The notes: a model not told the origin generated them from the sequence alone. A stretch of DNA of 64,000 bases from Rhodococcus jostii NBRC 16295 (GCF_001894825.1 NZ_BCWY01000018.1:1-64000), one strand, 5' to 3'. Positions 7,601-17,303 are shown, numbered from the stretch's first letter. Program-made: numbers and translations.

Positions 7601-8970
7601 CAGACCCGGACCCGCTGAGAATCCGCCTCCGGGAGAGAGTTCTCTTCTGGCGCTTCGTCGGCCGAGTCGAGGCTGTTCCGCAGAGTTTCCGTCAGCAGTA
7701 GCAGAGCAACGATTGAGACCGCCGCCGATCCGATCATGTACCAGGCCACGGAGGACCCTGAGCCCGTGGCACTCAGGAGCGCCGTCGTGATGGCGGGGGT
7801 TGCGGCACTCCCCAGCAGTCCCGAGAGCATGTACGCGATGGACAGGCCCGAGTACCGGACCCGGGGCCCGAACAGCTCGGCCAAGAATGTGGCGATGGGG
7901 CCGTAATTGGCAGAGAAGGCGGTCATCATCATGATGTAGGCGAAGATCACCATCGGGACGGACTTGGTATCCATCATCCAGAACATGGGGAAGGCGACGA
8001 GAGCCTCTGCGACAATGCCACCGATGATCACGGGTTTGCGCCCGATGCGGTCGGACAGTGCGCCGAACGCCGGAATCATGAAGAGCCCTGTGGCGCAGGC
8101 AATCAGAACCGCCAAAAGCATGGTGTCGCTGGAGAAGCCGAGCTGCTGTTTGCCGTAGGTGAGTCCGAAGGCCACCATGATGTTGAACGCGGTGCCGGTG
8201 GACAAGGTGGCAATACCGCCCAGCAGAACCTGCTTCCAGTACTTGCGCATGAGAATTACGAAGGGAATCTTGGCTTTCGCGCCGGCTTCCTTGACCGCTT
8301 GGAACGACGGTGTCTCTTCCAGAGTCAAGCGGATGTAGAGGCCGACGGCCACAAGGAGAGCGCTCGCGAGGAAGGGAATACGCCAACCCCAGGTAAGAAG
8401 AAATTCCTCGGGCGAGTTCGCGGCGATGATCAGGAAGACCAGGTTGGCGATCAATGTTCCGCCGGGAACCCCGACCTGGACCAATGAGCCGTAGAATCCT
8501 CGTTTCGTCTTGGGCGAGTGTTCGACCACCATCAGAACCGCACCGCCCCATTCGCCGCCGAGCGCGAGGCCCTGGATGACCCGAAGAGTCAACAGCAGTA
8601 TCGGGGCCATGATGCCGATCGCCGAGTAGGTGGGTAGCAGTCCGATCGCGAAGGTCGCCGCGCCCATGGTGATCAGGGAGATCAGCAACATGGACTTCCG
8701 GCCCAACTTGTCACCGAAGTGACCGAACAGCGCGGCGCCGACGATCCGGGCGACGTACGCAGCGGCAAACGTGCCGAAGGCCAACATGGTTCCGACGAGC
8801 GCGTCGAAGCTCGGGAAGAAGATCTTGTTGAAGACCAGGGCCGACGCCGTGGCAAAGACAAAGAGGTCGTACCACTCGACGGTTGTGCCGATAACACTGG
8901 CCGTGGCAATTTTGCGCATCTTGCTCTTGATATCTTGCGACGCCGGGCCGCCGACTGCAGATTGAGCCAT
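7600..8970 (-). CDS. MFS transporter, metabolite:H+ symporter (MHS) family
   Basis: 456 residues with about 12 hydrophobic segments. MHS-family hallmarks are the early TTVEWYDLFVF, the loop 2-3 motif GHFGDKLGRKS, RVIQGLALGGEWGGA, and the repeat motif SDRIGRKP in the second half. Relatives import organic acids, shikimate, proline/betaine and aromatic acids in the inner membrane by proton symport. GGAG lies upstream of the ATG. It heads the operon with RidA and RraA proteins, so it probably imports their substrate. The exact ligand is not readable. Confidence 0.92.
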   Translation of the reverse strand: MAQSAVGGPASQDIKSKMRKIATASVIGTTVEWYDLFVFATASALVFNKIFFPSFDALVGTMLAFGTFAAAYVARIVGAALFGHFGDKLGRKSMLLISLITMGAATFAIGLLPTYSAIGIMAPILLLTLRVIQGLALGGEWGGAVLMVVEHSPKTKRGFYGSLVQVGVPGGTLIANLVFLIIAANSPEEFLLTWGWRIPFLASALLVAVGLYIRLTLEETPSFQAVKEAGAKAKIPFVILMRKYWKQVLLGGIATLSTGTAFNIMVAFGLTYGKQQLGFSSDTMLLAVLIACATGLFMIPAFGALSDRIGRKPVIIGGIVAEALVAFPMFWMMDTKSVPMVIFAYIMMMTAFSANYGPIATFLAELFGPRVRYSGLSIAYMLSGLLGSAATPAITTALLSATGSGSSVAWYMIGSAAVSIVALLLLTETLRNSLDSADEAPEENSLPEADSQRVRV

Positions 8971-9369
8971 GGGTTCTCCAAAGAACGGCTGGGAAAGAGT
9001 GACGGGTAGCTGACCACTCCCGATGACATCAACTATCCGCTGTGACAGGAGACACGTTCAATAGGGAAACACACACTGTTTACACCTCCCCGATGGGCAG
9101 ACTCCCACCTCCCGGTCCGCCTCGGTGCGGCCGTTACACATTGAGCCTGCGTTGCGGCAATGCAGCGATCCGGGAGCCGTTCTCGTAGAGAATGACTGGC
9201 CGCCTGGCACCCTCGAGTTCCCGGGCGAAAAGCGACGTGACGATCGTGACATCTGCTGGAAACATCTCTCCGCGCGCACAGCCAGGACTCGCACCGAACC
9301 ACCGATGCCCCAGTTGTCGCGAAGCACACGTGCGGGGCGGGGCACCGGTGGGCGCTGTCGGGACATCGA
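8971..9369. other. Intergenic region, no gene seen
   Basis: About 400 bases between the MHS transporter start and the amino-acid permease stop. Several frames are open but Arg/Ser-rich with no coherent protein. The only feature is an A/T-richer stretch around 9060-9080, on the transporter side, where the operon promoter should lie. No convincing operator or terminator is seen. Confidence 0.5.
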
Positions 9370-10833
9370 CTACCGGTGTGTCGGCTGCCGGCCCGCGAGC
9401 ACCTGCACTTGGTACCGAACGGCGAACCATCCCGCGACCAGTACCGGGATGACGACGACAACCGACGCGACCGTGTAGGTTCCGACCGGATAGTCGAGCG
9501 CCATGAGAACCAGGACCGCCGCGACGAACACCAGCGTCGCGTACGACGAGTGCGGGGCGAACGGCATTCTGAACGCCGGGCGTTCCGCCACTCCGCGAGT
9601 CGCCCAGCGGTGCAACTTCATCTGGCACAGCACGATCACCGCCCACGTCGTCAATGTGCCGAGCGAGGAGACGTTGATCGCGATCTCGAATGCGTGGTCG
9701 GGGACGACGTAGTTCAGTCCCACCCCGATCAGCGTCACCACCGCCGTGAGGAGGATTCCGCCGTAGGGCACGCCGGAACTGCTCATGCGAGCGGTGAACC
9801 GTGGCGCGGTTCCGCTCATCGCCATCGACCGCAGAACTCTGCCCGTCGAGTACAGACCGGCATTCAGACTGGACAGCGCTGCGGTCAGCACCACGAAGTT
9901 CATGACGTTGCCGGCGCCGGGTATGCCCAGCTGGGTGAAGAACGTGACGAACGGGCTCTGCGTCGGGCTGTAGTCGGTGTACGGCAGCAGCAGGACGAGC
10001 AGCAGTACGGCGCCGACATAGAACACCATGATGCGGACGATCACACTGTTGATCGCGCGCGGCATGATTTTGGCGGGATTCGGTGTCTCTCCCGCTGCGA
10101 TGCCGACCAGTTCGATGCCGGAGTAGGCGAACGTGACACCGACGATCACGATGACCAGGGGAAGCATGCCGTTCGGGAGCCATCCACCGTTGTCCGAGAT
10201 CAGCGTGAAGCCGGTCGCGTGACCGTCGACGGGGAAGCGGAGCGCGACGACGATCCCGCCGATCACCAGGAACGAGACGAGTGCAACGACTTTGATGATC
10301 GCGAACCAGAATTCGAGTTCCCCGAAGACTTTGACGGACAACAGGTTGACGAACAGGACGATCGTCAATGCGCCCAACGCGAGCACCCACTGCGGGACCG
10401 ACGTGAAGAAGTGCCAGTAGTGGACGTAGATCGCGGCGGCAGTGACGTCGACGATCGAGGTGATCGCCCACAGCATCCAGTACATCCACCCGGCGACGAA
10501 CGCCATCTTCTCGCCGTAGAACTCCCGGGCATACGACACGAAGGATCCAGACGTCGGCCGATGGAGCACCAGCTCACCCATCGCACGCAGCATCAGGAAG
10601 GCGAAGAAACCGGTGACCGCGTACACGACCACCAGGGCGGGCCCCGCCGAGGCGAGGCGACCACCGGCTCCGAGGAACAGTCCTGTTCCGATCGCGCCGC
10701 CGATCGCGATCATCCGGATCTGCCGGGTCTTGAGGTCCTTCTTGTAGTCGCCGTCCCCCTCATGGGACAGGCGTGCCGAGGAGTCCGACGGAATGTGTAC
10801 CGCAGGCGATTCGGGTGAATGGCTCGTACTCAC
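9370..10833 (-). CDS. Amino-acid permease (APC superfamily, AnsP/GabP-like)
   Basis: 487 residues with about 12 membrane helices. Family signatures are [19 protein letters not shown] at the start of helix 1, [27 protein letters not shown] in helix 6 and [13 protein letters not shown] in helix 8. This group imports amino acids such as asparagine, lysine, GABA or aromatic amino acids with protons. It lies 9 bases downstream of the lysine 2-monooxygenase gene in one operon with davA, so lysine or 5-aminovalerate is the best guess for its substrate. That is inferred from context only. Confidence 0.9.
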   Translation of the reverse strand: MSTSHSPESPAVHIPSDSSARLSHEGDGDYKKDLKTRQIRMIAIGGAIGTGLFLGAGGRLASAGPALVVVYAVTGFFAFLMLRAMGELVLHRPTSGSFVSYAREFYGEKMAFVAGWMYWMLWAITSIVDVTAAAIYVHYWHFFTSVPQWVLALGALTIVLFVNLLSVKVFGELEFWFAIIKVVALVSFLVIGGIVVALRFPVDGHATGFTLISDNGGWLPNGMLPLVIVIVGVTFAYSGIELVGIAAGETPNPAKIMPRAINSVIVRIMVFYVGAVLLLVLLLPYTDYSPTQSPFVTFFTQLGIPGAGNVMNFVVLTAALSSLNAGLYSTGRVLRSMAMSGTAPRFTARMSSSGVPYGGILLTAVVTLIGVGLNYVVPDHAFEIAINVSSLGTLTTWAVIVLCQMKLHRWATRGVAERPAFRMPFAPHSSYATLVFVAAVLVLMALDYPVGTYTVASVVVVIPVLVAGWFAVRYQVQVLAGRQPTHR

Positions 10834-10842
10834 AGTGCTCTC

Positions 10843-12513
10843 CTAGTCCAGTCGAACAGGTTTGATCGAGTCGAAAAGGTCGCCGGGGCCGGGATTCGAC
10901 GGCGGCGTGGTGCCACCGAACTGATTCATGACCCCCCACACCGCGTTGAGGCCGGTGGTGACGGCGCCTTCCGCCCATCCACCGGTGAAGGAGATGTCGT
11001 CACCGGCGAGATAGATTCCCTTGTGCCCGGGTTCGAAGTCTGACTGTTCGAAGTGTGTGAACAACCGCTCCTGGTAGCGGTAGTGCCCGGGCAAGTTGTC
11101 GCTGAACGCACCCATGAAATGGGGATCCGCCTCCCACGAGACGGTGACCGGCTCGCCGATGATGTGCGAGGCGATGTCGACACCAGGGTAGATCTGGGCA
11201 AGTGAGTGGAGCATCATCTTCACGCGCTCGTCGGCGTCGAGTGGCATCCACTTGAGGGAGTCGTCGTTCCAGGTGTACGACAGGCAGATCAACGCCGGCT
11301 TGTCCGGTCCGTCGTCGAGCAGGTAGGTGCCGCGGGTGATGCGGTCGGTCAGGGTCGTGCTCATGACGTCGCGGCCCGTCTCGGGATCGACGTCCTTCCA
11401 GAACGGGCGATCCACCATCACGAATGTCTTCGACGCCTGCATGTAATGGCTACGTTCGATTGCCATCCAGAGCTTCTGGCTGAACAGCTCTTCGCTGCAC
11501 TCGATGCGGGCCGACAGCAGCCACGACTGGCAGGTGACGACAGCCGCGTCGTACGACTCTTCGTTTCCCCACCGATCCGTGATCGCGATCCCGCCGGGAC
11601 CACCGCTGGGCGTATGGTCGCGCCTGATCCGCTGCACCCCGGTCCGGGGTGATCCGTGGTGGAGGGAGGCGAGAGTTGTTCCGTCCGGCCAGTGGACGAG
11701 GTCTGCGGGGGCGTGGTTCCACAGCCCGTGCGGCACCTGATCGGCACCGCCCAGGATGCGCTGCTGGTGCGCGTCCGCATCGACGTAGACGACGCGCAGG
11801 ACTTCGAGCATCGAGTCCGGGAAGTTGGTGTCCCATCCGCCGGTGCCGAATCCGACCTGACCGAACGCCTCCCGATATTCGAAGGGCAGTGCGGAGAAGG
11901 CTTTCGACGATTCGAGGTATCCGTAGAAGGATATGCCGTCGAACGCAGGCACCAGCTCGTTCCAGATGCGTTTGATCTTCTTCAGGTCGCGGTCTCGGAT
12001 GGCGGTCTGCATCTCCGTAAAGGCGGCCCGTTCCTCGAGGCAGTCGCTCCATGCCGCGGAGACGTCGTGGAAGAATTCGGGCAGCTCGTCCGGGGTGTGG
12101 GCGTAGTGCGCCTTGCCACCCAACTCGACGATCGTGCTCGAGCTCGCGTCGGTCAACGGGTTGGGGAACGGTGCGGTGTTCAACCCGAGCAGATCGACGT
12201 AGTGGAAGAACGTCTGTCCCGACACCGGGAACCGCATCCCGCCGAGATCGGCGACCGGTCCCCCACCGGTCCCGAATCTCTTGCCTCGCATCCGCCCGCC
12301 GATCTCCGCGGATTCGTAGATCACCGGATGGAGGCCCATCTTCATGAGCTCGTACGCTGCGATGAGTCCGGCCATGCCGGCGCCGACGACGGCGACCTTG
12401 CGACCGTAGGCCTCGCTCGGCACGGCACCGATCCCGGCGGGGTGACGAACGTACTCGTCGTAGGGAAACGGGAAATCGGGGATCAGCATCGTGATCGGGG
12501 CAGAGGAAGACAC
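10843..12513 (-). CDS. davB: L-lysine 2-monooxygenase (DavB)
   Basis: A 556-residue flavoprotein of the amine-oxidase family. It oxidatively decarboxylates L-lysine to 5-aminovaleramide, CO2 and water. FAD-binding GAGMAG is at residues 44-49, followed by ESAEIGGRMRG, DLGGMRFPVS and the C-terminal FAD motif IYLAGDDISFTGGW. The whole length follows Pseudomonas DavB as I recall it, including IPDFPFPYDEY, GFGTGGWDTNFPDSMLE, YMQASKTFVMVDRPFWKD and the terminal NPGPGD. Tryptophan 2-monooxygenase (IaaM) is the nearest alternative, but the match to DavB and the adjacent DavA-type amidase favour lysine. It is co-transcribed with davA (41 bases upstream) and the permease. Confidence 0.88.
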   Translation of the reverse strand: MSSSAPITMLIPDFPFPYDEYVRHPAGIGAVPSEAYGRKVAVVGAGMAGLIAAYELMKMGLHPVIYESAEIGGRMRGKRFGTGGGPVADLGGMRFPVSGQTFFHYVDLLGLNTAPFPNPLTDASSSTIVELGGKAHYAHTPDELPEFFHDVSAAWSDCLEERAAFTEMQTAIRDRDLKKIKRIWNELVPAFDGISFYGYLESSKAFSALPFEYREAFGQVGFGTGGWDTNFPDSMLEVLRVVYVDADAHQQRILGGADQVPHGLWNHAPADLVHWPDGTTLASLHHGSPRTGVQRIRRDHTPSGGPGGIAITDRWGNEESYDAAVVTCQSWLLSARIECSEELFSQKLWMAIERSHYMQASKTFVMVDRPFWKDVDPETGRDVMSTTLTDRITRGTYLLDDGPDKPALICLSYTWNDDSLKWMPLDADERVKMMLHSLAQIYPGVDIASHIIGEPVTVSWEADPHFMGAFSDNLPGHYRYQERLFTHFEQSDFEPGHKGIYLAGDDISFTGGWAEGAVTTGLNAVWGVMNQFGGTTPPSNPGPGDLFDSIKPVRLD

Positions 12514-12554
12514 ACTACTCCTTCAGGGTGGTTCGGTTCGGAAGATGTTTCTCG

Positions 12555-13325
12555 TCAGTACAAGTCGAGTCGGCGCGACAGCAGGTACGGATTGTCCGCT
12601 CTGGCCGCGCGAATCGTTTCGCTCGTGATGTCGGCGAAGATCAGCTTCGCCTCGTCCCCGGCCTGCGCCGCACAGGATCCGTCCGGCGCGACGATGCAAC
12701 TTCGGCCGGCGAACCCGGTGCCGCACTGATTGGCGTACGCGATCGCCACCGTGTTCTCGAGTGCGCGCGCCGGCACGAGCAGGCCCGGCACGGCGGCGGA
12801 GTCGAATGTCGATGACACGCGGGTGGGAACCGCCGTGGGCACGAGCACCAGGTCGGCCCCTGCGACGGCGAGCGCGCGAACGTACTCCGGGAACTCGACG
12901 TCGTAGCAGATCCCCAGCGCGACTGTGAGATCACCGAAACGAACGATGGTCGACAGTTCCGTGCCGGCGGTGAAGAACTGCGCCTCCTCCCTGCCGAAGA
13001 GGTGCGACTTCCGGTAGTGGAGCACCTGTGTGCCGTCACCACCGAACAGGGTGGCGGTGATGAACCGTCCGGTACCGGACTGCTCGACGGTAGAGGCGAC
13101 GACGGCGATGCCACTGCTCTCCGCCAAGTTCGAAACCGCCTGTCGCACGGGCGCACCGTCGAGGTCGTGAATCCTGGCCGGCGCGTACCCCGTGGGAAAC
13201 AGTTCGGGGGTGACGAGGATGTCCGCACCGCCGTCGGCCGCGCCCGAGGCCGCGGCGGCGAGGGTGTCGAGATTCGCGTCGACGTGCCCGACCGCGGACG
13301 TTGCTTGAAGGACGGCAATACGCAC
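12555..13325 (-). CDS. davA: 5-aminovaleramidase (DavA), nitrilase superfamily
   Basis: 256 residues of the carbon-nitrogen hydrolase fold with the Glu-Lys-Cys triad at Glu41 (TPELFPTGY), Lys106 (YRKSHLFG) and Cys140 (GICYDVEFPE). With DavB it would hydrolyse 5-aminovaleramide to 5-aminovalerate and ammonia. The start is GTG with GGAG 7 bases upstream. It is first in the davA-davB-permease operon and divergent from a PucR gene. Without the DavB neighbour it could only be called a generic amidase; the pairing makes the assignment fairly firm. Confidence 0.85.
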   Translation of the reverse strand: MRIAVLQATSAVGHVDANLDTLAAAASGAADGGADILVTPELFPTGYAPARIHDLDGAPVRQAVSNLAESSGIAVVASTVEQSGTGRFITATLFGGDGTQVLHYRKSHLFGREEAQFFTAGTELSTIVRFGDLTVALGICYDVEFPEYVRALAVAGADLVLVPTAVPTRVSSTFDSAAVPGLLVPARALENTVAIAYANQCGTGFAGRSCIVAPDGSCAAQAGDEAKLIFADITSETIRAARADNPYLLSRRLDLY

Positions 13326-13642
13326 TGGGAGACTCCGGAATTGGATTGGGAACTTGGTGAATTAAAGTCTGCTGGTGAACTGCGCCACATCCAATGACAG
13401 CGGTCAACGAAAACGCGCGGCCTAAATGGGCGAAAGCACATCGATTCGGGAACATTCCTGGGCTCACCCGATCCGCTGTACACAATGGGTTCGGATGGTC
13501 CACGATTGTCACCCGGAGCAATTGCCTCTTCACGACTTCGCCGCATCACGGGCCCGACCACGTGAACTCCGAGGCGGGTACCGAGGCCTCACGTTCGGGC
13601 AGACGGCGCATTTGTGCGTTAGTACAGTAGGAACGGAGAACG
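13326..13642. other. Divergent promoter region between davA and pucR
   Basis: 317 bases with no credible gene. Close to davA, GGTGAA occurs twice at 13356-13361 and 13374-13379, an 18-base spacing that could mark a tandem regulator site. Around 13486-13513, ACAAT and ATTGT lie as distant inverted arms. Both divergent promoters should lie here; the sites are suggestions only. Confidence 0.4.
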
Positions 13643-14809
13643 GTGGCGATGACCAACCGACAAGACACTGAGCGGTGGCACGGTCTGGTGTCACGGCAGA
13701 GCGAGAACCTGGGCACGTTGGTCGAGCAGTTCATGAAGCGGCTTCTCGATCCCGGCGAGTACCGCGATGCCGGGCTCCGGGAGGCCGAACTCCGCGCCAC
13801 CAGCAGCGAGGTGTTCGCACTGATGCTTCGCGCTCTCGTCGACCCCACACAGGTCGGAGTGGTCCAGCGACTGGCCTCCCGCCTCGGGAGGCGCAGAGCG
13901 CGCGACGGCATCCCTCTGGACTCGATGCTCACGGCCATCCGGCTCGATTTCCCGATTCTGTGGTCGGGGCTGCTGTCGACGGCCGGCCGGAGTGAAGCTC
14001 ACGTCCTCGCCGCGCACGCCGAGGAGGTGTGGAACGTCGTCGACACCTTCGCCCGCTTCGCTCAGGCCGCGTACCTGGCGGAACAGGATCAATTGACGCG
14101 CGAACGTCAAGACCTCCAGCGCCAGCAGATCAGTCTTCTGTTCGACGCCGTCGGCCAGTTCGAGGTCAACCATGTACAGATCGCCCGCGCTCTCGGCGTC
14201 TCGGTGTCGTCCTTCTACCGGGTCGTGGCAGTGCCCAGCGAGTCGGCGGTGACACTCCGGCACAATATCGACAGGGCGCACTTCTCCGAACGGGTCTTCA
14301 CGCACGAGCAGGGACGCCACCTCATCGCGTTCTGGCAGATACCCGCCACGTCACCGATGGTGGTGACGCCGCGCGAACTGGCGCTACTCGACAAGGTTCG
14401 GGCGGCAGTGGCGCCGATCGCCCGGGCGATCGCGGACATTCCCCTGGCAGCGCTGGCCGCGAGCAGAATGGTCGATCAGCTCGGGCCGGACGAGGAACGC
14501 GTCACCGATCTGAAGGCCTCGTGGCCGATGCTGGCGAAGAAGTATCTCGCCGAGATCGGTTGCGATCTCGGGCAATACGTTCTGGTTCCCCTGCGCGAGG
14601 CAACGGAACGGGAGAACGAGCGCCTTCTGGAGACAATGGTGGCGTATCTCCACACCGGTAGCCTGCTGGGAACGGCCGCGACCATCTACTGCCATCGGAA
14701 CACCGTGCTGAACCGGCTTCACAGAATCGAGGAGCTGACCGGGCTCGACATCACGAAACCAGCCGATGCGGCGCTCGCCATGGTCGCGCTTGCGGCGCAG
14801 CAGAACTGA
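13643..14809 (+). CDS. PucR-family transcriptional regulator (candidate regulator of dav operon)
   Basis: 388 residues. A helical N-terminal region carries the RARDGIPLDSMLTAIRLDFPILW segment typical of actinobacterial PucR proteins. A degenerate central domain follows, and the C-terminal helix-turn-helix contains IYCHRNTVLNRLHRIEELTG. It is divergent from davA-davB-permease, so it probably controls lysine use. It shares its layout with the PucR gene at 19760. Two starts are possible, GTG at 13643 and ATG at 13649, both behind GGAG at 13635. The stop codon lies within a strong terminator hairpin. Confidence 0.88.
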   Translation: MAMTNRQDTERWHGLVSRQSENLGTLVEQFMKRLLDPGEYRDAGLREAELRATSSEVFALMLRALVDPTQVGVVQRLASRLGRRRARDGIPLDSMLTAIRLDFPILWSGLLSTAGRSEAHVLAAHAEEVWNVVDTFARFAQAAYLAEQDQLTRERQDLQRQQISLLFDAVGQFEVNHVQIARALGVSVSSFYRVVAVPSESAVTLRHNIDRAHFSERVFTHEQGRHLIAFWQIPATSPMVVTPRELALLDKVRAAVAPIARAIADIPLAALAASRMVDQLGPDEERVTDLKASWPMLAKKYLAEIGCDLGQYVLVPLREATERENERLLETMVAYLHTGSLLGTAATIYCHRNTVLNRLHRIEELTGLDITKPADAALAMVALAAQQN

Positions 14810-14845
14810 ATCAACCGCGCCGGCAGGGCCGGCGCGGTTGATTCA
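14807..14845. terminator. Perfect 18-bp stem terminator
   Basis: 18-base arms at 14807-14824 and 14828-14845 are exact reverse complements around a 3-base loop. The first arm includes the PucR stop codon. It lies between converging genes and probably serves both. Confidence 0.8.
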
Positions 14846-14853
14846 GATTCCGA

Positions 14854-16116
14854 CTACGCGGTCTGGTCGAGTTCTCCGACGGCGAGGCGGGCGACCACCT
14901 CGGTCAACAGATCCACACCGGCGCACACATCGTCGTCGGTCGTGAATTCGTGCTCGTTGTGCGATATTCCGTCCACGCTCGGCACGAACAGCATCACCGT
15001 CGGCACAACGTCTTTCATGTTCACGGAATCGTGCCCGGCCACGGTCATGATCTGCCGATACGTCAGACCCAGGTCCTCCGCGGCGGCCATCGAGAGCTTC
15101 ACGCCCTCGGGCTGGTAGCCCGCCACTCCCCAGGAATGCGCGGTGGCTTTCTCGATGCGCACCTGAGCGCGGGCTTCGATCTCGGCGAACCGGGCCATCA
15201 GTCGCTCGTTGGCCAGATCGACGACCGATTCGTTCGGCGATCGCAGATCGAGGTGCATCCGCACTTCCCGGGCGATGACAACCGGGGAGTTGGGCTCGAT
15301 GGTCATCTGGCTGACGGAGGTGTGCAGTGGCGCAGCCGCGAAGTCGTCGGCGAGCTCGCGTGCCGCGACCACCAGCAGGGAGGCACCGAGAAGTGCGTCC
15401 TGCCGGTCGGGCATCGTCGCCGACCCGGTGTGGGACTGATCGCCGTGAACCACCAGTTCGTACTTCTGCGCCGCCCACGTGGAGTCGACCACCCCGATGG
15501 TGATTCCGTCGTTCTCGAGATTTCGGCCCTGCTCGATGTGGATCTCGGCATATGCGGCGGCCTGCGGTCCCGCACCCGATCCCAGGCAGCCGATACCGGA
15601 CAGCGCCTCCGCGACCGAGACTCCGTCGCGGTCTGTCGTCGACAACGCCTGTTCCACACCGAGTTTGCCGGTGTAGACAGAACTGCCCATCATGCTCGGC
15701 TTGAACCGGCAGCCTTCCTCGTTGAACCAGTTCACCACCGCAAGGTTGTATTTCGGCGCGATGTTGCCCTCCCGCCACTTCTGCGCGACGCGCTGAGCGG
15801 CGTGCGCCGAGGCGAGCACCCCGTACGCGCCGTCGTAGCGGCCGCCGAGCGGCTGACTGTCGAGATGGGAGCCCGTCAGAACATAGGGGGCGCCGGGATG
15901 GATTTCCAGCAGACCGAACTGGTTGCCTGCACGATCGTATTCGACACGAAAGCCTCGCGCGACGAGCCACTCGGCGAGCCACGCCCGCTGGGCCCCGTCG
16001 GCATCGGTGGCGGCCTGCCGGTCGACGCCGCCACCGGCAGTCGCTCCGAACTGTGACAAATGCTGGAAGTCCGCGACCACGGAACGATCCAAATCGGTCT
16101 TGCTGGCGGTGGTCAT
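14854..16116 (-). CDS. M20-family Zn-dependent amidohydrolase (carbamoylase/allantoate amidohydrolase type)
   Basis: 420 residues of the hydantoinase/carbamoylase branch of peptidase family M20. Metal and catalytic motifs are GSHLDSQPLGGRYDG, the Glu-Glu pair in WFNEEGCRF, HIEQG, the lid-domain SHTGS and the late AGHDSVNM. Relatives hydrolyse N-carbamoyl amino acids, ureidopropionate, ureidoglycolate or allantoate, freeing ammonia and CO2. The start at 16116 is set by GGAGG 6 bases upstream; the longer frame reads across the promoter region. A hairpin between this gene and the upstream dehydrogenase suggests its own promoter. The substrate is not determinable. Confidence 0.87.
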   Translation of the reverse strand: MTTASKTDLDRSVVADFQHLSQFGATAGGGVDRQAATDADGAQRAWLAEWLVARGFRVEYDRAGNQFGLLEIHPGAPYVLTGSHLDSQPLGGRYDGAYGVLASAHAAQRVAQKWREGNIAPKYNLAVVNWFNEEGCRFKPSMMGSSVYTGKLGVEQALSTTDRDGVSVAEALSGIGCLGSGAGPQAAAYAEIHIEQGRNLENDGITIGVVDSTWAAQKYELVVHGDQSHTGSATMPDRQDALLGASLLVVAARELADDFAAAPLHTSVSQMTIEPNSPVVIAREVRMHLDLRSPNESVVDLANERLMARFAEIEARAQVRIEKATAHSWGVAGYQPEGVKLSMAAAEDLGLTYRQIMTVAGHDSVNMKDVVPTVMLFVPSVDGISHNEHEFTTDDDVCAGVDLLTEVVARLAVGELDQTA

Positions 16117-16315
16117 GTGGAGTCCTCCCGGGAGTGGATCTGCGTCCGCCGGCCCCGGCGTCCGGGTAGCGGAGTCGACATCGTGTGCGACTGCGGATAC
16201 ATCAATACAAGCACGTCCCGGCCTGATTTCGGGATGACGAACCTCAACCGGTTCGCGCACGATCGTTGTGCATTCCCACAGGCACCCCTGCGGAGGATTC
16301 GCTCGGGCGTGACAC

Positions 16316-16357
16316 GTATGCCCACCCACACGACTCGCGTCGTGTGGGTGGGCATAC
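16316..16357 (-). terminator. Perfect 19-bp stem-loop after the dehydrogenase gene
   Basis: Arms of 19 bases (16316-16334 and 16339-16357) pair exactly around a TCGC loop. It lies just beyond the stop of the 2-hydroxyacid dehydrogenase, on its downstream side, and before the M20 gene. Confidence 0.7.
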
Positions 16358-16378
16358 CAACGTCTTCGACCGCTCGGG

Positions 16379-17302
16379 CTACCGGTCCGGTTCCTCCGGA
16401 AGCGCCGCCACCGCCTCGGCGAACATGCGGAACGGGGCGTGGATCGACAACTCGGAGATCCACGCGGCGTGCGGTGTGATGACCAGATTCGGTGTGGCGG
16501 ACAGAATGTGACCGTCGACGGGCGGTTCGGTCGCGAGCACGTCGACCGCCGCGCCCGCCAGGTGACCGGAGCGCAACGCGGCGTCGAGAGCCACTTCGTC
16601 GACGATTCCGCCGCGAGAGACGTTGACCAGATAGCTGTCCCGCCGCATGGACCGCAGCGCCTGCGCGTCCAGCCGTCCCCGCGTCTCGTCGCCGAGCGGT
16701 ACGTGCACGGACAGGACGTCGCTGGTGGTGATCAGCTCGTCCCAGCCCACCTGGGTGTACTCCGGGAAATCCTCGCCGATCGGCCGGCGCGAATGTATTT
16801 GCACACGCATGCCGAGGGCATGTGCGCGGTGCGCCACCGCGCGCCCGATCGCGCCGAAACCCCAGATCCCCAGGGTTGCGCCACGTACGAACCGCGGACG
16901 CGGGGTGCCCACCGTCCATTCGCCGCGGTGAACCGATCGGTCGAGGCGGTGCGTCTGGCGGAGAAGCCCCAGGACGAGCGCCGTGGTGTGGTCGGCGACC
17001 TCGTCGGTGCAGTAGTCCAGGGTGTTCGTGACGGTGATTCCGCGGCGGCGTGCCTCCTCGATGTCGAGATGGTCGGTGCCGGCGGACGTCGCGGCGAGCA
17101 GCCGCAGATTCGGGACTCGATCCAGGTCCTCCGGCCCGACCTGAGCGGTCTCCGGATTCACCGCCATCGCGATGACGTCGTCACCGTCAGGCAGGTGCGG
17201 CGACACGTCGAGCATCCAGAGGTCCGGCAGCAGTGCGGGATCGGCGACGAGCGTACCGACCCCGTCCACCACGACGGCACGGCGTTTTGTGTTATCTGTC
17301 AT
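16379..17302 (-). CDS. D-2-hydroxyacid dehydrogenase (NAD-dependent)
   Basis: 307 residues. The Rossmann motif GFGAIGRAVAHRA lies near the middle and the catalytic set follows: Arg in NVSRGGIVDE, Glu in VLATEPPVDG, His in TPHAAWIS. The family reduces 2-oxoacids or oxidises D-2-hydroxyacids (glycerate, phosphoglycerate, hydroxyisocaproate types). The start at 17302 is one base after the aldolase stop; the upstream extension belongs to the overlapping aldolase. It is co-transcribed with the class II aldolase and MHS transporter and probably acts on the same pathway. Confidence 0.88.
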   Translation of the reverse strand: MTDNTKRRAVVVDGVGTLVADPALLPDLWMLDVSPHLPDGDDVIAMAVNPETAQVGPEDLDRVPNLRLLAATSAGTDHLDIEEARRRGITVTNTLDYCTDEVADHTTALVLGLLRQTHRLDRSVHRGEWTVGTPRPRFVRGATLGIWGFGAIGRAVAHRAHALGMRVQIHSRRPIGEDFPEYTQVGWDELITTSDVLSVHVPLGDETRGRLDAQALRSMRRDSYLVNVSRGGIVDEVALDAALRSGHLAGAAVDVLATEPPVDGHILSATPNLVITPHAAWISELSIHAPFRMFAEAVAALPEEPDR

Positions 17303-17303
17303 C

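Noticed and set aside
9376..10818. 480-codon plus-strand frame opposite the amino-acid permease
   Set aside because: The translation is rich in Arg, His, Asp and Gln with no hydrophobic pattern or domain; the permease on the other strand has clear signatures.
10843..13325. Tryptophan 2-monooxygenase/indoleacetamide hydrolase (auxin) pair
   Set aside because: The flavoprotein follows DavB along its length, and the amidase is nitrilase-type rather than the amidase-signature type of IaaH.
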